From Steroidobacter gossypii (GTDB lineage Bacteria; Pseudomonadota; Gammaproteobacteria; Steroidobacterales; Steroidobacteraceae), in the NCBI RefSeq assembly GCF_016801985.1, contig NZ_JAEVLS010000005.1:186001-250000 (forward strand): 64,000 bases of DNA, given 5' to 3'. The first letter of the stretch is position 1, and each line of letters starts with the position of its first letter. A program made the position numbers and the translations under genes. The notes under the pieces are model-generated. The model was given only the letters and a program-made list of their open reading frames with translations. It had not been told where the DNA came from and did no database searches. Shown piece by piece: positions 17,737-26,617 of the stretch.

Positions 17737-18875
17737 TGACCTTGGCGCTGGTCAATGGACGCATTCTCCGCGACTCGGGATGGGTCGAAGATCAAGTCGT
17801 GCTGATCGAGGGCGCGCGGATCCAGCAGATCGTTCCAAGCAATTCGCGCTGGAGCGCGGACGAGACCTTCGACATGCTCGGCCAAACGCTGCTGCCGGGC
17901 TTCATCGATGTGCAGGTCAACGGCGGCGGGGGTGTGCTGTTCAACGACGATCCGAGCGTCGACTCGATTCGAGAGATCGGTCGCGCGCACCGACGTTTCG
18001 GCACGACCGGTTATCTGCCCACGCTGATCAGCGACGATCTCCACGTCGTCTCGCGCGCCGTGCGCGCCGCGCAGGATGCGATCGAAATCGGCGTTCCAGG
18101 CGTGCTTGGCATTCATATCGAAGGGCCGTTCTTGAACGAGGCCCGCAAGGGCGTGCACGACGAAACCAAGCTGCGCTGGCTCGATGAAGATGCGCTTGGG
18201 TTGCTCACGTCTTTACGGGGCGGCAAGACGCTGGTCACGCTCGCCCCGGAACGGACCACGCCGCAGATCATTCGCAAACTCGGCGATTCGGGCGTCATCG
18301 TCTCCGCCGGCCACACCAATGGCACTTACGAAGAAATCCGTACGGCGCTCGACCATGGCCTCACTGGGTTCACGCATCTGTTCAACGCGATGTCGCAACT
18401 CACGGGCCGCGAGCCGGGCGCGGTCGGCGCCGCACTCGATGACGATGGCAGTTGGTGCGGCATCATCGTCGATGGACACCACGTCGATCCGGTCGTGCTG
18501 AGAATCGCCATGCGCAGCAAGCGGCGGGATCGTTTCATGCTCGTCACGGATGCAATGCCCACGGTAGGCGCGCCGAACAAGTCCTTCAGGCTGCAGGGTC
18601 GGCCGATCTCGGTTTACGACAACATGCTGGTCGACGAACAAGGGCGGCTCGCGGGCTCCGACATCGACATGGCGACCGCCGTGCGCAACTCCCTGGAAAT
18701 GCTCGAGGTGGACCTGCCGCAGGCGTCTCGGATGGCCAGCCTGTATCCGGCCACCTTCCTCGGCCTGGATTACGAACTGGGTCGCATCGAGCCCGGCTAC
18801 CGCGCCGACCTGGTGCTGGTCGACGCAGGCATCAACGTGCTCGAAACCTGGATCGGCGGCCAGCGCGCGACATAA
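17736..18875 (+). CDS. nagA: N-acetylglucosamine-6-phosphate deacetylase
   Basis: 379-residue amidohydrolase that removes acetate from GlcNAc-6-phosphate before NagB-II. Family motifs are present: HIEGPFLNEARKGVHD with the metal-binding Glu, SAGHTNGTYEE, the substrate loop THLFNAMSQLTGREPG, and LVTDAMP with the catalytic aspartate. Its length is normal. The start codon shares one base with the stop of nagB-II (TAATG). It is cytosolic. Confidence 0.96.
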   Translation: MTLALVNGRILRDSGWVEDQVVLIEGARIQQIVPSNSRWSADETFDMLGQTLLPGFIDVQVNGGGGVLFNDDPSVDSIREIGRAHRRFGTTGYLPTLISDDLHVVSRAVRAAQDAIEIGVPGVLGIHIEGPFLNEARKGVHDETKLRWLDEDALGLLTSLRGGKTLVTLAPERTTPQIIRKLGDSGVIVSAGHTNGTYEEIRTALDHGLTGFTHLFNAMSQLTGREPGAVGAALDDDGSWCGIIVDGHHVDPVVLRIAMRSKRRDRFMLVTDAMPTVGAPNKSFRLQGRPISVYDNMLVDEQGRLAGSDIDMATAVRNSLEMLEVDLPQASRMASLYPATFLGLDYELGRIEPGYRADLVLVDAGINVLETWIGGQRAT

Positions 18876-18948
18876 CGCCGCGGTTTCGGCAGCCCGGCGC
18901 CGGAACCAGTAAACTGCTCCCCGGAAGCAAGCAGGGCCGGGGAGCCTG

Positions 18949-19980
18949 ATGCGCAACAAAGGCAAAGCCACCTCGTTCGACATCGCCTACCTGGCCGGCG
19001 TGTCTCAACCCACTGTGTCGCGCGCCCTGCGGGGCAGCCCCACGGTGAACGAGCAGACCCGGCAGCGCATCCTGCAGATCGCCCACGAGCTCAACTACAA
19101 GGTCGACAAGAACGCATCCAACCTGCGCAACCAGCAGTCGGGCACCCTGGCGCTGCTGTTCTTCGAAGATCCGACCCTGGACGACTCGCTGATCAATCCG
19201 TTCTTTCTGTCCATGCTCGGCTCGCTGACCCGTGCCTGCGCGGTGCAGGGCTACGACCTGCTCATTTCGTTTCAGCAGCTCTCGAGCAACTGGCACGTGG
19301 AATACGAGGACAGCAAGAAGGCCGACGGGCTGATCCTGCTCGGCTACGGCGACTATCTGGAATATGTGTCGCGGCTGGAGTTGTTGGTGGAGCAAGGCAC
19401 GCACTTCGTGCGCTGGGGCGTAGTGCTGCCGGGCCAGCCGGGCGTCAGCATCGGCTGCGACAACCTTCAGGGCGGTCGCGACATGACCCGGCATCTGCTC
19501 GAACAAGGCCGAAGAAACATCGCGTTCATCGGGCATGCATCGGCGCATTACCCGGAGTTTCTGGAGCGCTACAAGGGATATTCGCAGACGCTCGAGGGCG
19601 CTGGCTGTTCAGTGCGAGCGGAGTTACAGATCGACGCGTTCACAACCGAGCGGTCGGGATATGACGCGGTGACTGAACTCATCGAACGAGGTATCGAGTT
19701 CGACGCGTTGTTCTGCGCGAGCGACTTGATCGCCATCGGCGCCATGCGCGCACTCGCGGATCGCGGCCTTCGAGTTCCGCAGGATGTCGCGGTCGCTGGC
19801 TTCGATGATATTCCCATCGCCAGCTTCACCAACCCCAGCCTCACCACCGTACAACAAGATACAAAAGCAGCCGCAACGTTACTGGTGGAAAGTCTGCTCG
19901 CCCTCATCCGTGAAGAACCCGTGCAAAGTCACACCATCCCCGCTCGCCTGGCGATCCGACAGTCGACGATGAGCAGTTGA
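18949..19980 (+). CDS. nagR: LacI-family transcriptional regulator of the nag regulon
   Basis: 343 residues. The LacI headpiece is at the extreme N-terminus ([20 protein letters not shown]), followed by the hinge ([16 protein letters not shown]) and a periplasmic-binding-protein-like effector domain ending in [17 protein letters not shown]. The ATG follows a GGGGAG site. It is 73 bp downstream of nagA on the same strand, so it may be part of the operon. Its probable target is the TGACAACGTTGTCA palindrome upstream of nagP; the effector is likely GlcNAc-6-P or a related sugar phosphate. The name is by context. Confidence 0.85.
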   Translation: MRNKGKATSFDIAYLAGVSQPTVSRALRGSPTVNEQTRQRILQIAHELNYKVDKNASNLRNQQSGTLALLFFEDPTLDDSLINPFFLSMLGSLTRACAVQGYDLLISFQQLSSNWHVEYEDSKKADGLILLGYGDYLEYVSRLELLVEQGTHFVRWGVVLPGQPGVSIGCDNLQGGRDMTRHLLEQGRRNIAFIGHASAHYPEFLERYKGYSQTLEGAGCSVRAELQIDAFTTERSGYDAVTELIERGIEFDALFCASDLIAIGAMRALADRGLRVPQDVAVAGFDDIPIASFTNPSLTTVQQDTKAAATLLVESLLALIREEPVQSHTIPARLAIRQSTMSS

Positions 19981-20050
19981 AAGCCGCCGCTTCGCCGAGG
20001 CCCTTCCCGAATCTCTCCTCCTCCGTGTGCGTATATAGTCCGGGGCTTCC

Positions 20051-21178
20051 TCAGGCGCAGACTAAACGAATTCTAGTAATCTCCGACGGCGCGCCGAAAC
20101 GTTTCGGTGGACCCCAATAGCCCGTCCCTCGGCTCGTATAAATCCACAGCGAGCCCAGTCGATCCAGCCCTGCCGTAAACGGCTGCTGAAAACGCACGAA
20201 GAAATTCCACGGCCAGAACTGCCCGCCATGCGTGTGCCCGGAAAGTTGCAGATCGAAACCGGCCGCTGCCGCTGCCGGCGCAGAACGCGGCTGATGGGCG
20301 AGCAGAATCTTCGCTCCCGCATCTGTCGGTGCATCGGCAAGCGCAACCGCTGGATCACTGCGGTTCACCGGGTCGAAGTGATGCGCGCTGTAGTCCGTCA
20401 CACCCGCTATCACCAATCTGGCATCACCATGATCGACGACCACGTGCTCGTTCATCAGCACTCGCATGCCGAGCCGCCGCAGCTCGTTCGTCCACGCGCG
20501 CTCACCGGAGTAGTACTCGTGATTGCCTGTGACAAAGAACGTTCCGTACTTCGCTCGCAGCTGAGCGAGCGGTGCCACGTGCGACGCCAACTCCCTCACG
20601 CTGCCGTCCACCAGATCGCCAGTGATAGCGATGGCATCGGCTTCGAGCCCGTTCACTGCGGCAACGATGCCTTCGACGTAGTTGCGTCGTATGGTCGGCC
20701 CGACGTGAATGTCACTGATCTGCGCGATTGAGAATCCATGCAGCGCCGCCGGCAGATCGGGGATTGGCACATCGACGTGAACGACTCGCGCGACACGCCT
20801 CGCATTGAGATACCCAATCGCTGTGGCAAAGACCGCGGCGCCGACAACGATCCAAGCCGTGACGTTCTGAACCTTGTTGGTGAGCTCCGTCGGAACGATC
20901 AGGGCAGCGATCAGCAATGAAAGATCACGCAGCAGCGTGAACACGAACAGGGAAGAAAACAGCCCCATGGCGATCAGCGCCGTCCACAGGAGCGCATCCG
21001 CGCCACCGCGCCTGGATCGCCTCAGCACCGACGGAATCAGTGCCCACGAAGCCACCAGCAGCAACGCACCGATTGCCTGACCTGTAATGCCGATCGACAG
21101 ATCGGGCAACAGCCTCAGGCCGATATACACGTGCAGCAGGCCAAGCACGGCCAGCATCGTCAGGAATCCGCGTCGCAA
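20051..21178 (-). CDS. Membrane-anchored metallophosphoesterase
   Basis: 375 residues. About four hydrophobic segments fill the first ~145 residues, followed by a calcineurin-like phosphoesterase domain with all metal motifs: SDIHVGP, ITGDLVDG, VTGNHEYYSG and GHTHGGQFWPW. This is the YaeI/YkuE-like architecture; relatives act on phospholipid or UDP-lipid phosphates, but the substrate here is unknown. The TTG at 21178 has GGAG seven bases upstream; an ATG at 21157 is the alternative. It is transcribed alone. Confidence 0.88.
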   Translation of the reverse strand: MRRGFLTMLAVLGLLHVYIGLRLLPDLSIGITGQAIGALLLVASWALIPSVLRRSRRGGADALLWTALIAMGLFSSLFVFTLLRDLSLLIAALIVPTELTNKVQNVTAWIVVGAAVFATAIGYLNARRVARVVHVDVPIPDLPAALHGFSIAQISDIHVGPTIRRNYVEGIVAAVNGLEADAIAITGDLVDGSVRELASHVAPLAQLRAKYGTFFVTGNHEYYSGERAWTNELRRLGMRVLMNEHVVVDHGDARLVIAGVTDYSAHHFDPVNRSDPAVALADAPTDAGAKILLAHQPRSAPAAAAAGFDLQLSGHTHGGQFWPWNFFVRFQQPFTAGLDRLGSLWIYTSRGTGYWGPPKRFGAPSEITRIRLVCA

Positions 21179-21242
21179 GCGCTCACTCCAAAGAAACGGC
21201 CAGGAGCATCCCTACATGCTCCCGCCAGGAACGATTGCAAGC

Positions 21243-21279
21243 GGAAAAATGGGCCTCCCTCAACGCGAACGGGAGGCCC
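21243..21279 (-). terminator. Intrinsic terminator of the ECF-like gene
   Basis: A perfect 9-bp stem (21251-21259 with 21271-21279, GGGCCTCCC and its complement) with an 11-base loop. On the minus strand it is followed at once by ATTTTTCC. It sits 25 bp after the stop of the sigma-like gene and is a good rho-independent terminator. Confidence 0.85.
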
Positions 21280-21303
21280 AGTGTTGAAACTCGAGGATTC
21301 CGG

Positions 21304-21792
21304 CTAGGCGGTCTCGTCCGGGCTCACTTTGATCCGCAGCCAGGCGCGGGCGAAGCGCAGCTCGCGTATGACCGCCTCGGGGGGCAGGTCCAGCAAAGTG
21401 GCCGTCTCCTTGACGTTGACGCCCGCGAAGTAACGCAGGTCGATCATCCGGGCGCACAAGGGATCCATGGAATCCAGCCATTCCAGCCAGGACTTCACGT
21501 CGGCGAAGGTGATGTCCGTGCCGCCGATCCGGCCGTTCAGATTGGCCGTGCCGATCACCAGGCGTCGCACCAGCGGCGCCGCGAAGAAAAGGAAGCGCAG
21601 TCGCTCGACGCCCGGCTGACTGCCGACGCGGCTGACGAACAGCGCCTCGAGGGCCTCACGCAGTTGTAAGGCATTCGCGCTCGCATGCCGGCACAGCTCC
21701 TGTCGAGTGGCATTGGAGATACTCGCGATCACACGGCCGGCCAGACTGGACATGGATACAGAAGGAGTACTGCTGGCTCGTGCCGTGCTCAT
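21304..21792 (-). CDS. ECF-like RNA polymerase sigma factor (TIGR02999-like)
   Basis: About 162 residues. The C-terminal half is recognisable as sigma region 4: MIDLRYFAGVNVKETATLLD and PPEAVIRELRFARAWLR, with the ARAWL ending of the TIGR02999-type ECF group. Region 2 is diverged but has a helical segment around LREALEALFVSRV. The start is uncertain: the ATG at 21792 has AAGG nine bases upstream, while a GTG at 21834 would add 14 residues. No anti-sigma factor is adjacent. It lies next to the lasso locus, but no direct link is visible. Confidence 0.72.
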   Translation of the reverse strand: MSTARASSTPSVSMSSLAGRVIASISNATRQELCRHASANALQLREALEALFVSRVGSQPGVERLRFLFFAAPLVRRLVIGTANLNGRIGGTDITFADVKSWLEWLDSMDPLCARMIDLRYFAGVNVKETATLLDLPPEAVIRELRFARAWLRIKVSPDETA

Positions 21793-21992
21793 AGGGCCGG
21801 ACCTTGCTGCTGCGCGTTGTGTCTGTAGGTTCACTGCGGGTGCGTGCCATCCTGACTACAAAGTTTGGGCTCGCGGGTCATTCCTGTGAGGGTGACCTCT
21901 TATTCAGACGTGCCAGCGGGCGAAAAACCTCAGCGCACGCGGGAAATCGTGAGTGTAGGAAAGGAGCTACTCGGCCGGAGTACCGGTCTTTC

Positions 21993-23312
21993 TTATGGGT
22001 TCACAGATGAGTTCACTGGGCACTTGAGTTTTCGCAGCTCGACCAGCGTGATCAGAAAGCGATTCAGCGACGGCAGCAGGTCGTAGCGCGGGCCCAGAGA
22101 CACATTGAACTGCCGCTCGAGGGCCGTGAATAAGTGATGTGAAAAGAGCGTTGTGAGCTCGCCCTCGGCGCACTTGGGACCACGCACCAGACCGCGGTCG
22201 TACCACCCTCGCAGCGTCTCCTCCGTCTCGACCAGCACCAGACGAAGGAAGGCGAACAGACTGGTTCGCCACTTATACCAAAGGAAATCGGAGTACCGGT
22301 GGCTCCAGGTGCCGTAGGTCTCCCGCCAGCCCCAGGCATTCGGCAGCTCCGGCGTCGGCCAGCCCAGATGACGGCGCAACTCCCAATCGATCTGCAGCCC
22401 TTCCAGATCGCGGTAATAAAGATCACCGGTGGCAACGCCATCCGCGGACAGCGCCAGCATCAAATCCTGGCCATGCGATTCCAGAATGATGCCGTGACCG
22501 AAGGTCAGCTCTGCCCACAGCGGCGCGAACCAGGCGCACAACACACGATCGACGAACTCCACGGGCGTCGCGTCCGTGCGCTCGAGCATCGTCAGTAGCA
22601 ATGGAGTGCGCCCGTCGTGGCCGCCCAGCAATGAAAACAACGGCGCGAGTCGCGTACGACCATCGCTGACTTCCGGCGGCGCCAGTCGGACCAACGCTCC
22701 GCTATCCAGTCGATGACGAGGTGAGAAACCGAATACCTCGGATAGAACATGCAGCTTGCTCGGCAGTTGCTCGCGTGCTTGTGCAACGACTGTGTTCAAC
22801 CCGACCGCACGTCCGACCCCGATACGAGTGATTCGGCGGTCGCGAAACATCGCCGTATGCAGCGAAGTTTTGACGAACACGGCTCGTTCGCCGCCTCCCT
22901 CCGGCCAGGCCAGCAGCGTGCGGATACTCGATGTCGGCAGCGCCCAGATCCGCAAACCTTCCGCCGCCGCATCGCGGGCATCGACTTCGCGCAGCCACGG
23001 ATGAAAATCCTCGAGAGCTGAAGGATGAACAGGAAACAGCACCCGCTCGTCCGAAGACGAACCCGAGACCAAGGCCATGGCCTCGGAAGCTGGCGCGCCC
23101 AGCACATGCAAACGACGGCGGGGAACCCAGTAACTGGGCAATCGAAACGCCTGCGAGTGCTGCGGCAGATAACGAATGTCGAACGATGGATCGCGCTTTG
23201 AATTCTGAAAAAGATCGGGCTTGTATAGATGCAAGCGCTCGAGCGTCATCCAATCGCGCAGGCCCGGCGGCAGTTGCTCGGTGACATCGGCTGTGACGGG
23301 CTCGGCTGACAT
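21993..23312 (-). CDS. IucA/IucC-like (NIS siderophore synthetase-like) protein, short
   Basis: 439 residues, against roughly 600 for normal IucA/IucC synthetases. Recognisable segments are VHPSALEDFHPWL, the ATP-site-like PTSSIRTLLAW followed by VFVKTSLHTAMFRDRRITR, and HGIILESHGQDLMLAL with YYRDLEGLQI, which match the lPvHPW, S-x-R-T and EaHgQN...RDf-G blocks of the family. The usual N-terminal domain is reduced, so it may be a specialised or scaffold member. Known family members adenylate citrate-type carboxylates and join them to amines. GGAGGA precedes the ATG. It is divergent from the lasso precursor, with 461 bp between them. Confidence 0.72.
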   Translation of the reverse strand: MSAEPVTADVTEQLPPGLRDWMTLERLHLYKPDLFQNSKRDPSFDIRYLPQHSQAFRLPSYWVPRRRLHVLGAPASEAMALVSGSSSDERVLFPVHPSALEDFHPWLREVDARDAAAEGLRIWALPTSSIRTLLAWPEGGGERAVFVKTSLHTAMFRDRRITRIGVGRAVGLNTVVAQAREQLPSKLHVLSEVFGFSPRHRLDSGALVRLAPPEVSDGRTRLAPLFSLLGGHDGRTPLLLTMLERTDATPVEFVDRVLCAWFAPLWAELTFGHGIILESHGQDLMLALSADGVATGDLYYRDLEGLQIDWELRRHLGWPTPELPNAWGWRETYGTWSHRYSDFLWYKWRTSLFAFLRLVLVETEETLRGWYDRGLVRGPKCAEGELTTLFSHHLFTALERQFNVSLGPRYDLLPSLNRFLITLVELRKLKCPVNSSVNP

Positions 23313-23773
23313 GCGTTCCTCCGTGTTGCTTGCCTTGCTCGTGACTTCCTGTGGGCAGGCGCGTCAGACGATAGCATGTTCGTTCACGACATGACGTCGA
23401 GCCGGCCGGCGCAAGCTCAAATCCAACAATCCAGCTCTGTCACCCGCTGCATAGCGATTCGACCGCAAGCTCCCTACAGGTCGAAGCTGCCGCCCGCAGC
23501 TGCTCATCGAGCCGTCGCGGGCCGCGCTTGAGCAGGCTGAAGTCAACGCGCTCAACACGCTGGCGACACTTGGATATTCGCGAGAATCGATGCCAAGATG
23601 CATCTGCCGTCGAGATTGTTTCGCAGCACGCAATCCATTCCACCACAGTCGCGCCAAACAGCGTCGCAAGCACCAGGCGGGACATGTTCGGCTTGAGGTC
23701 GGCTACCGCTGCGACCAACCTCCTCCCCGCCATCGTCACGGATGGCGGTTCAACAAACCAAAGGAGTACTAAC
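23313..23773. other. Divergent intergenic region upstream of lasso precursor
   Basis: A 461-bp region between the IucA/IucC-like gene (minus) and the precursor (plus). Small ORFs on both strands overlap each other and lack ribosome sites or recognisable products, so I do not call them. It should hold the promoters of both flanking genes; I could not assign a clear -35/-10 pair or ECF box. Confidence 0.6.
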
Positions 23774-23866
23774 ATGATCAAGCTCGGCAAAGTTTCCGAA
23801 GCCACTCGTACCGGCAAGGACTCTATCTTCACTGAGATCGCGGATGTTCCGCAGTTCTCGCTCTAA
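23774..23866 (+). CDS. Lasso peptide precursor
   Basis: 30-residue peptide with an excellent ribosome site (AAGGAG, eight bases before the ATG), directly upstream of B and C genes. The leader is MIKLGKVSEATR, which carries the LGK-x-S-x-x-T signature of lasso leaders; the conserved Thr11 is in the penultimate position if cleavage follows Arg12. That predicts the core TGKDSIFTEIADVPQFSL (18 residues) with a Thr1-Glu9 ring. Cleavage one residue later would give Gly1 and a Gly1-Glu8 ring but put Arg at -2. The leader lacks the usual N-terminal Y-x-x-P segment and is unusually short. The in-frame upstream extension to 23528 has no ribosome site. Confidence 0.82.
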   Translation: MIKLGKVSEATRTGKDSIFTEIADVPQFSL

Positions 23867-23917
23867 TTGCCTTGCGTCGTTCCGGTGACTCAGTCACGGG
23901 ATGATGCTCGGTTGAAG

Positions 23918-23945
23918 GGCGCATGACCCGCAAGGGTCATGCGTC
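23918..23945 (+). terminator. Hairpin between lasso precursor and B gene (attenuator candidate)
   Basis: A perfect 10-bp stem (23920-23929 with 23934-23943) closed by a GCAA tetraloop, extendable by two pairs. It is followed by TCTCTTGCTTCC, only moderately U-rich. Such hairpins after RiPP precursor genes usually reduce readthrough and protect the short precursor mRNA. Confidence 0.65.
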
Positions 23946-23978
23946 TCTTGCTTCCCACCGACGCCGACGAGTCCAGCG

Positions 23979-24668
23979 ATGAGCGGATACTTCCTGCCTC
24001 CCCACGTACACTTCTGCCAGCGCGGCGACGCCTTCGTGTTCCTCGACCTGAAACAAGACGACTACATGCTGGTGAATGGCGCCGCCGCTACGGCTTTGCG
24101 AGCACTGTCCTCGACGCGGCCGGATGCACCATCGTTGCCAGAGCAGCAATTGAGCGATGCATTGAACGAACTTGTGAAAGGCGGTCTGCTGACCAACGAC
24201 GGCAGCGGCAGAGCGATCGCACCGACGCAGATCGAAGTCGCAGTGGACAATCTAGTCGATCAGGAAACGCTGCTGGATACCTCGGTGACGCTCGGCCAGA
24301 TTGTGAACTTCTTCGTGGCCTGCAGCGCAGCCAAGCTCAGCCTGCGCTGGCGATCGATCGAAGCCACCGTGATGTCCGTGGCACGGCGCAAAGAGAAACG
24401 CGCGAGTAGACCGATCGACATGACGCGCGCGAGAGCTCTCACTGCGGCGTTCTTGAAGCTGCGCGGATTGTTTCCGGCGAATTACCTGTGCTTGTTCGAC
24501 TCCCTGGCGTTGCTGCACTTTCTGGCGAAGTACGATATCCATCCAACCTGGGTGTTCGCGGTCCGCCTGGAGCCCTGGGCCGCGCATTGCTGGGTTCAAC
24601 ATCAGCAATACACATTCAACGAAGAAGCCGAGGACGCGGTCGCTTACACGCCGGTCATGGTGATTTGA
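23979..24668 (+). CDS. Lasso peptide biosynthesis B protein (RRE fused to transglutaminase-like leader protease)
   Basis: 229 residues. Residues 1-80 form a PqqD-like RiPP recognition element (GDAFVFLDLKQDDYMLVNG), which binds the leader. Residues 110-229 form the transglutaminase-like cysteine protease with Cys171 in YLCLFDSLALLHFLAKY and His203 in AAHCWVQ. The Cys-to-His spacing of 32 matches McjB. The third catalytic position, 12 residues after His, is Glu215 (FNEEAED) instead of the usual Asp of the N-D motif. It removes the leader with ATP-independent proteolysis before cyclisation. The protein is split into B1 and B2 in many taxa but fused here. Confidence 0.93.
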   Translation: MSGYFLPPHVHFCQRGDAFVFLDLKQDDYMLVNGAAATALRALSSTRPDAPSLPEQQLSDALNELVKGGLLTNDGSGRAIAPTQIEVAVDNLVDQETLLDTSVTLGQIVNFFVACSAAKLSLRWRSIEATVMSVARRKEKRASRPIDMTRARALTAAFLKLRGLFPANYLCLFDSLALLHFLAKYDIHPTWVFAVRLEPWAAHCWVQHQQYTFNEEAEDAVAYTPVMVI

Positions 24669-24706
24669 TCGCCGCGCGCGCAGCCCGCACCGGATAAGGA
24701 ACATCC

Positions 24707-26617
24707 ATGTACCGCTATCTCGCATTCGTATGGAATTCGCGGAACCTCGAAAGCGCCCGCACGGTTAATGCGCTGAGCACCTCCGCCCCGGCGACATGGA
24801 ACCTCGCTTACGAAGGCACTGGCATCAAGCTATTCCGAACCGATGCGCGCAGGACCGCTAGCGTCTACCGACTCGATCGCAATGGTGGTGTGATTTTTGG
24901 AAAGCTGTTCGAAAGTCATACCGAGGCCGAAGTGCCTCGCCAGGCCCAATTCGATGCCGACGAAGCGCTGCGAGTCGTCCGCAGCGGCGGACGTCGCGTT
25001 GTCGAGCGCTATTGGGGCACCTACCTCGCCATCGTTCATGACGATGCCGCTCGCAAGCATCATGTGTTTCGCGACCCGACCGGCACCCTGCCGTGCTACA
25101 GCACGACTTACCGCGGCGTCGACGTGTTCTTCGCCGACATCGAAGATGCGCTGCATTGCCTGCCCGGTCCCTTCTCCATCGATCGAGATCATCTGTCACG
25201 CTGGCTGTATTCGCTCAGTCTCGCGCGCGAGGCGACGGCCATCGAGAACGTCGAGCCACTGCCCGCAGGCGAATGCCTCACTCTGCATGAGCAAGCCCGC
25301 ACTCGCACACGCATTTGGGACCCAGTAGCTGTGGCCAGCGCGCCGAACTTCGAACGACCCGAAGAGGCAGAGCTGGCGCTACGCTCGGCGGTACAAAGCA
25401 CCGTGAATGCATGGGCATCCTGCTATCGCAACATTACGCATCGTCTTTCGGGCGGGCTGGATTCTTCGATCGTGGCGGGATGCCTGGCGCACGCGCCCGC
25501 CAAGCCACAGCTGACATTCTGCAATCTGGCGATCGAAGACAGCGACGCTCAACAGCAGGTTCATTTGCTGGGCATGGATCGGGCGACGATCGAAAAGGTC
25601 CGCGCCATCGTCAGCCATGGCGATGAGCGGCGCTACGCACGGCTGGTCGCGCAACGCTGGGGTGTGCCCCTGGTGGAAAGAAAAAGAAGCCCGGAGCTGA
25701 ACATGCAGCGACTGAGCGCCATCCCGCTGCGACTCAGACCGCTCATGTACTTCGCGTCCATGGAGATGGACGATACCCGAATGGAAATGGTCCGGAATCA
25801 CGGCGCCGAAGCGTTCTTCTCCGGGCAGTCGGGCGACACAGTGTTCCTGGCCACCACCCAGCCCGTGGCGTCGATCGACTACGCGCGCCGGCATGGCCTA
25901 AGGCCTGCGTTGTGGCGGCATCTGCTCGCCAGTTCAACCCTCAGCAAGGAATCGCTTTGGACGGTGCTGCAAAAGACCGTGTCGCACGGGCTACTACGCC
26001 GCCGCTACGTGTCGCGCTTCCATACGTTCTGGCGAACGACGCTGCTGAACTCGGAACTGGCCACGCAGATGGCGCACAGCGAGCAAACCTTACGCGAGGC
26101 TCAACATGTTGCGACGGCTGCGCTGCCTCCCGGAACGCAGATGCTTGCGAACGCAATCGCTTCGACTGCCTACCACGAATTCGTCGTTCACACCCGCGGC
26201 CTCGCCGACGATATCGATCCCCTCGACGCTCAGCCGGTGTGGGAAGTCGCGTTGCGGATTCCCAGCTACACCTCCTTGAAAGGCGCCACGAGCCGCGGGC
26301 TGGCGCGGCATGCCTTCAGAGACGTCCTGCCCGAGGAGATTCGCAAACGCACCGCCAAGGGTTCGGGATCGGCGTTCTATCAGAACGTGGTTCATAAGCA
26401 CCGAGGGTTGTTGCGCGATCAATTGCTGGACGGCCATCTGGTGAACGATGGGTATCTGGATCGTCGCAAGCTCGAAGAGTGCCTCGCCCTGGACGATCCT
26501 TCCACGCAGATCGTCGCATCGACGTTGCTATCCTATCTCGCCGCCGAGATTTGGATGCAGCAGTGGAAGCAGGTCGGCACGGCAACCGCGGCGCGCTATC
26601 GCAACGCCGTTTCCTGA
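24707..26617 (+). CDS. Lasso peptide macrolactam synthetase C (asparagine synthetase-like)
   Basis: 636 residues. The N-terminal ~200 residues resemble a glutamine amidotransferase fold but lack the nucleophile Cys2 (the protein begins MYRYL), as expected for lasso cyclases. The synthetase half has the ATP pyrophosphatase loop LSGGLDSS (about residues 247-254) and FSGQSGDTVF in place of the asparagine synthetase GDGGDE block. It adenylates the ring Glu/Asp side chain and forms the isopeptide bond with the core N-terminus. It follows B by 38 bp with AAGGAA upstream. Its last 22 bases overlap the convergent isopeptidase gene. Confidence 0.94.
   Translation: MYRYLAFVWNSRNLESARTVNALSTSAPATWNLAYEGTGIKLFRTDARRTASVYRLDRNGGVIFGKLFESHTEAEVPRQAQFDADEALRVVRSGGRRVVERYWGTYLAIVHDDAARKHHVFRDPTGTLPCYSTTYRGVDVFFADIEDALHCLPGPFSIDRDHLSRWLYSLSLAREATAIENVEPLPAGECLTLHEQARTRTRIWDPVAVASAPNFERPEEAELALRSAVQSTVNAWASCYRNITHRLSGGLDSSIVAGCLAHAPAKPQLTFCNLAIEDSDAQQQVHLLGMDRATIEKVRAIVSHGDERRYARLVAQRWGVPLVERKRSPELNMQRLSAIPLRLRPLMYFASMEMDDTRMEMVRNHGAEAFFSGQSGDTVFLATTQPVASIDYARRHGLRPALWRHLLASSTLSKESLWTVLQKTVSHGLLRRRYVSRFHTFWRTTLLNSELATQMAHSEQTLREAQHVATAALPPGTQMLANAIASTAYHEFVVHTRGLADDIDPLDAQPVWEVALRIPSYTSLKGATSRGLARHAFRDVLPEEIRKRTAKGSGSAFYQNVVHKHRGLLRDQLLDGHLVNDGYLDRRKLEECLALDDPSTQIVASTLLSYLAAEIWMQQWKQVGTATAARYRNAVS

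Noticed and set aside
23528-23773. In-frame upstream extension of the lasso precursor
   Set aside because: There is no ribosome site at its start, the added residues are low-complexity, and AAGGAG lies exactly before the ATG at 23774.
23923-23982. 19-codon ORF starting inside the hairpin between lasso precursor and B
   Set aside because: Too short to support; it may only be a by-product of the hairpin, though its stop overlaps the B start codon.
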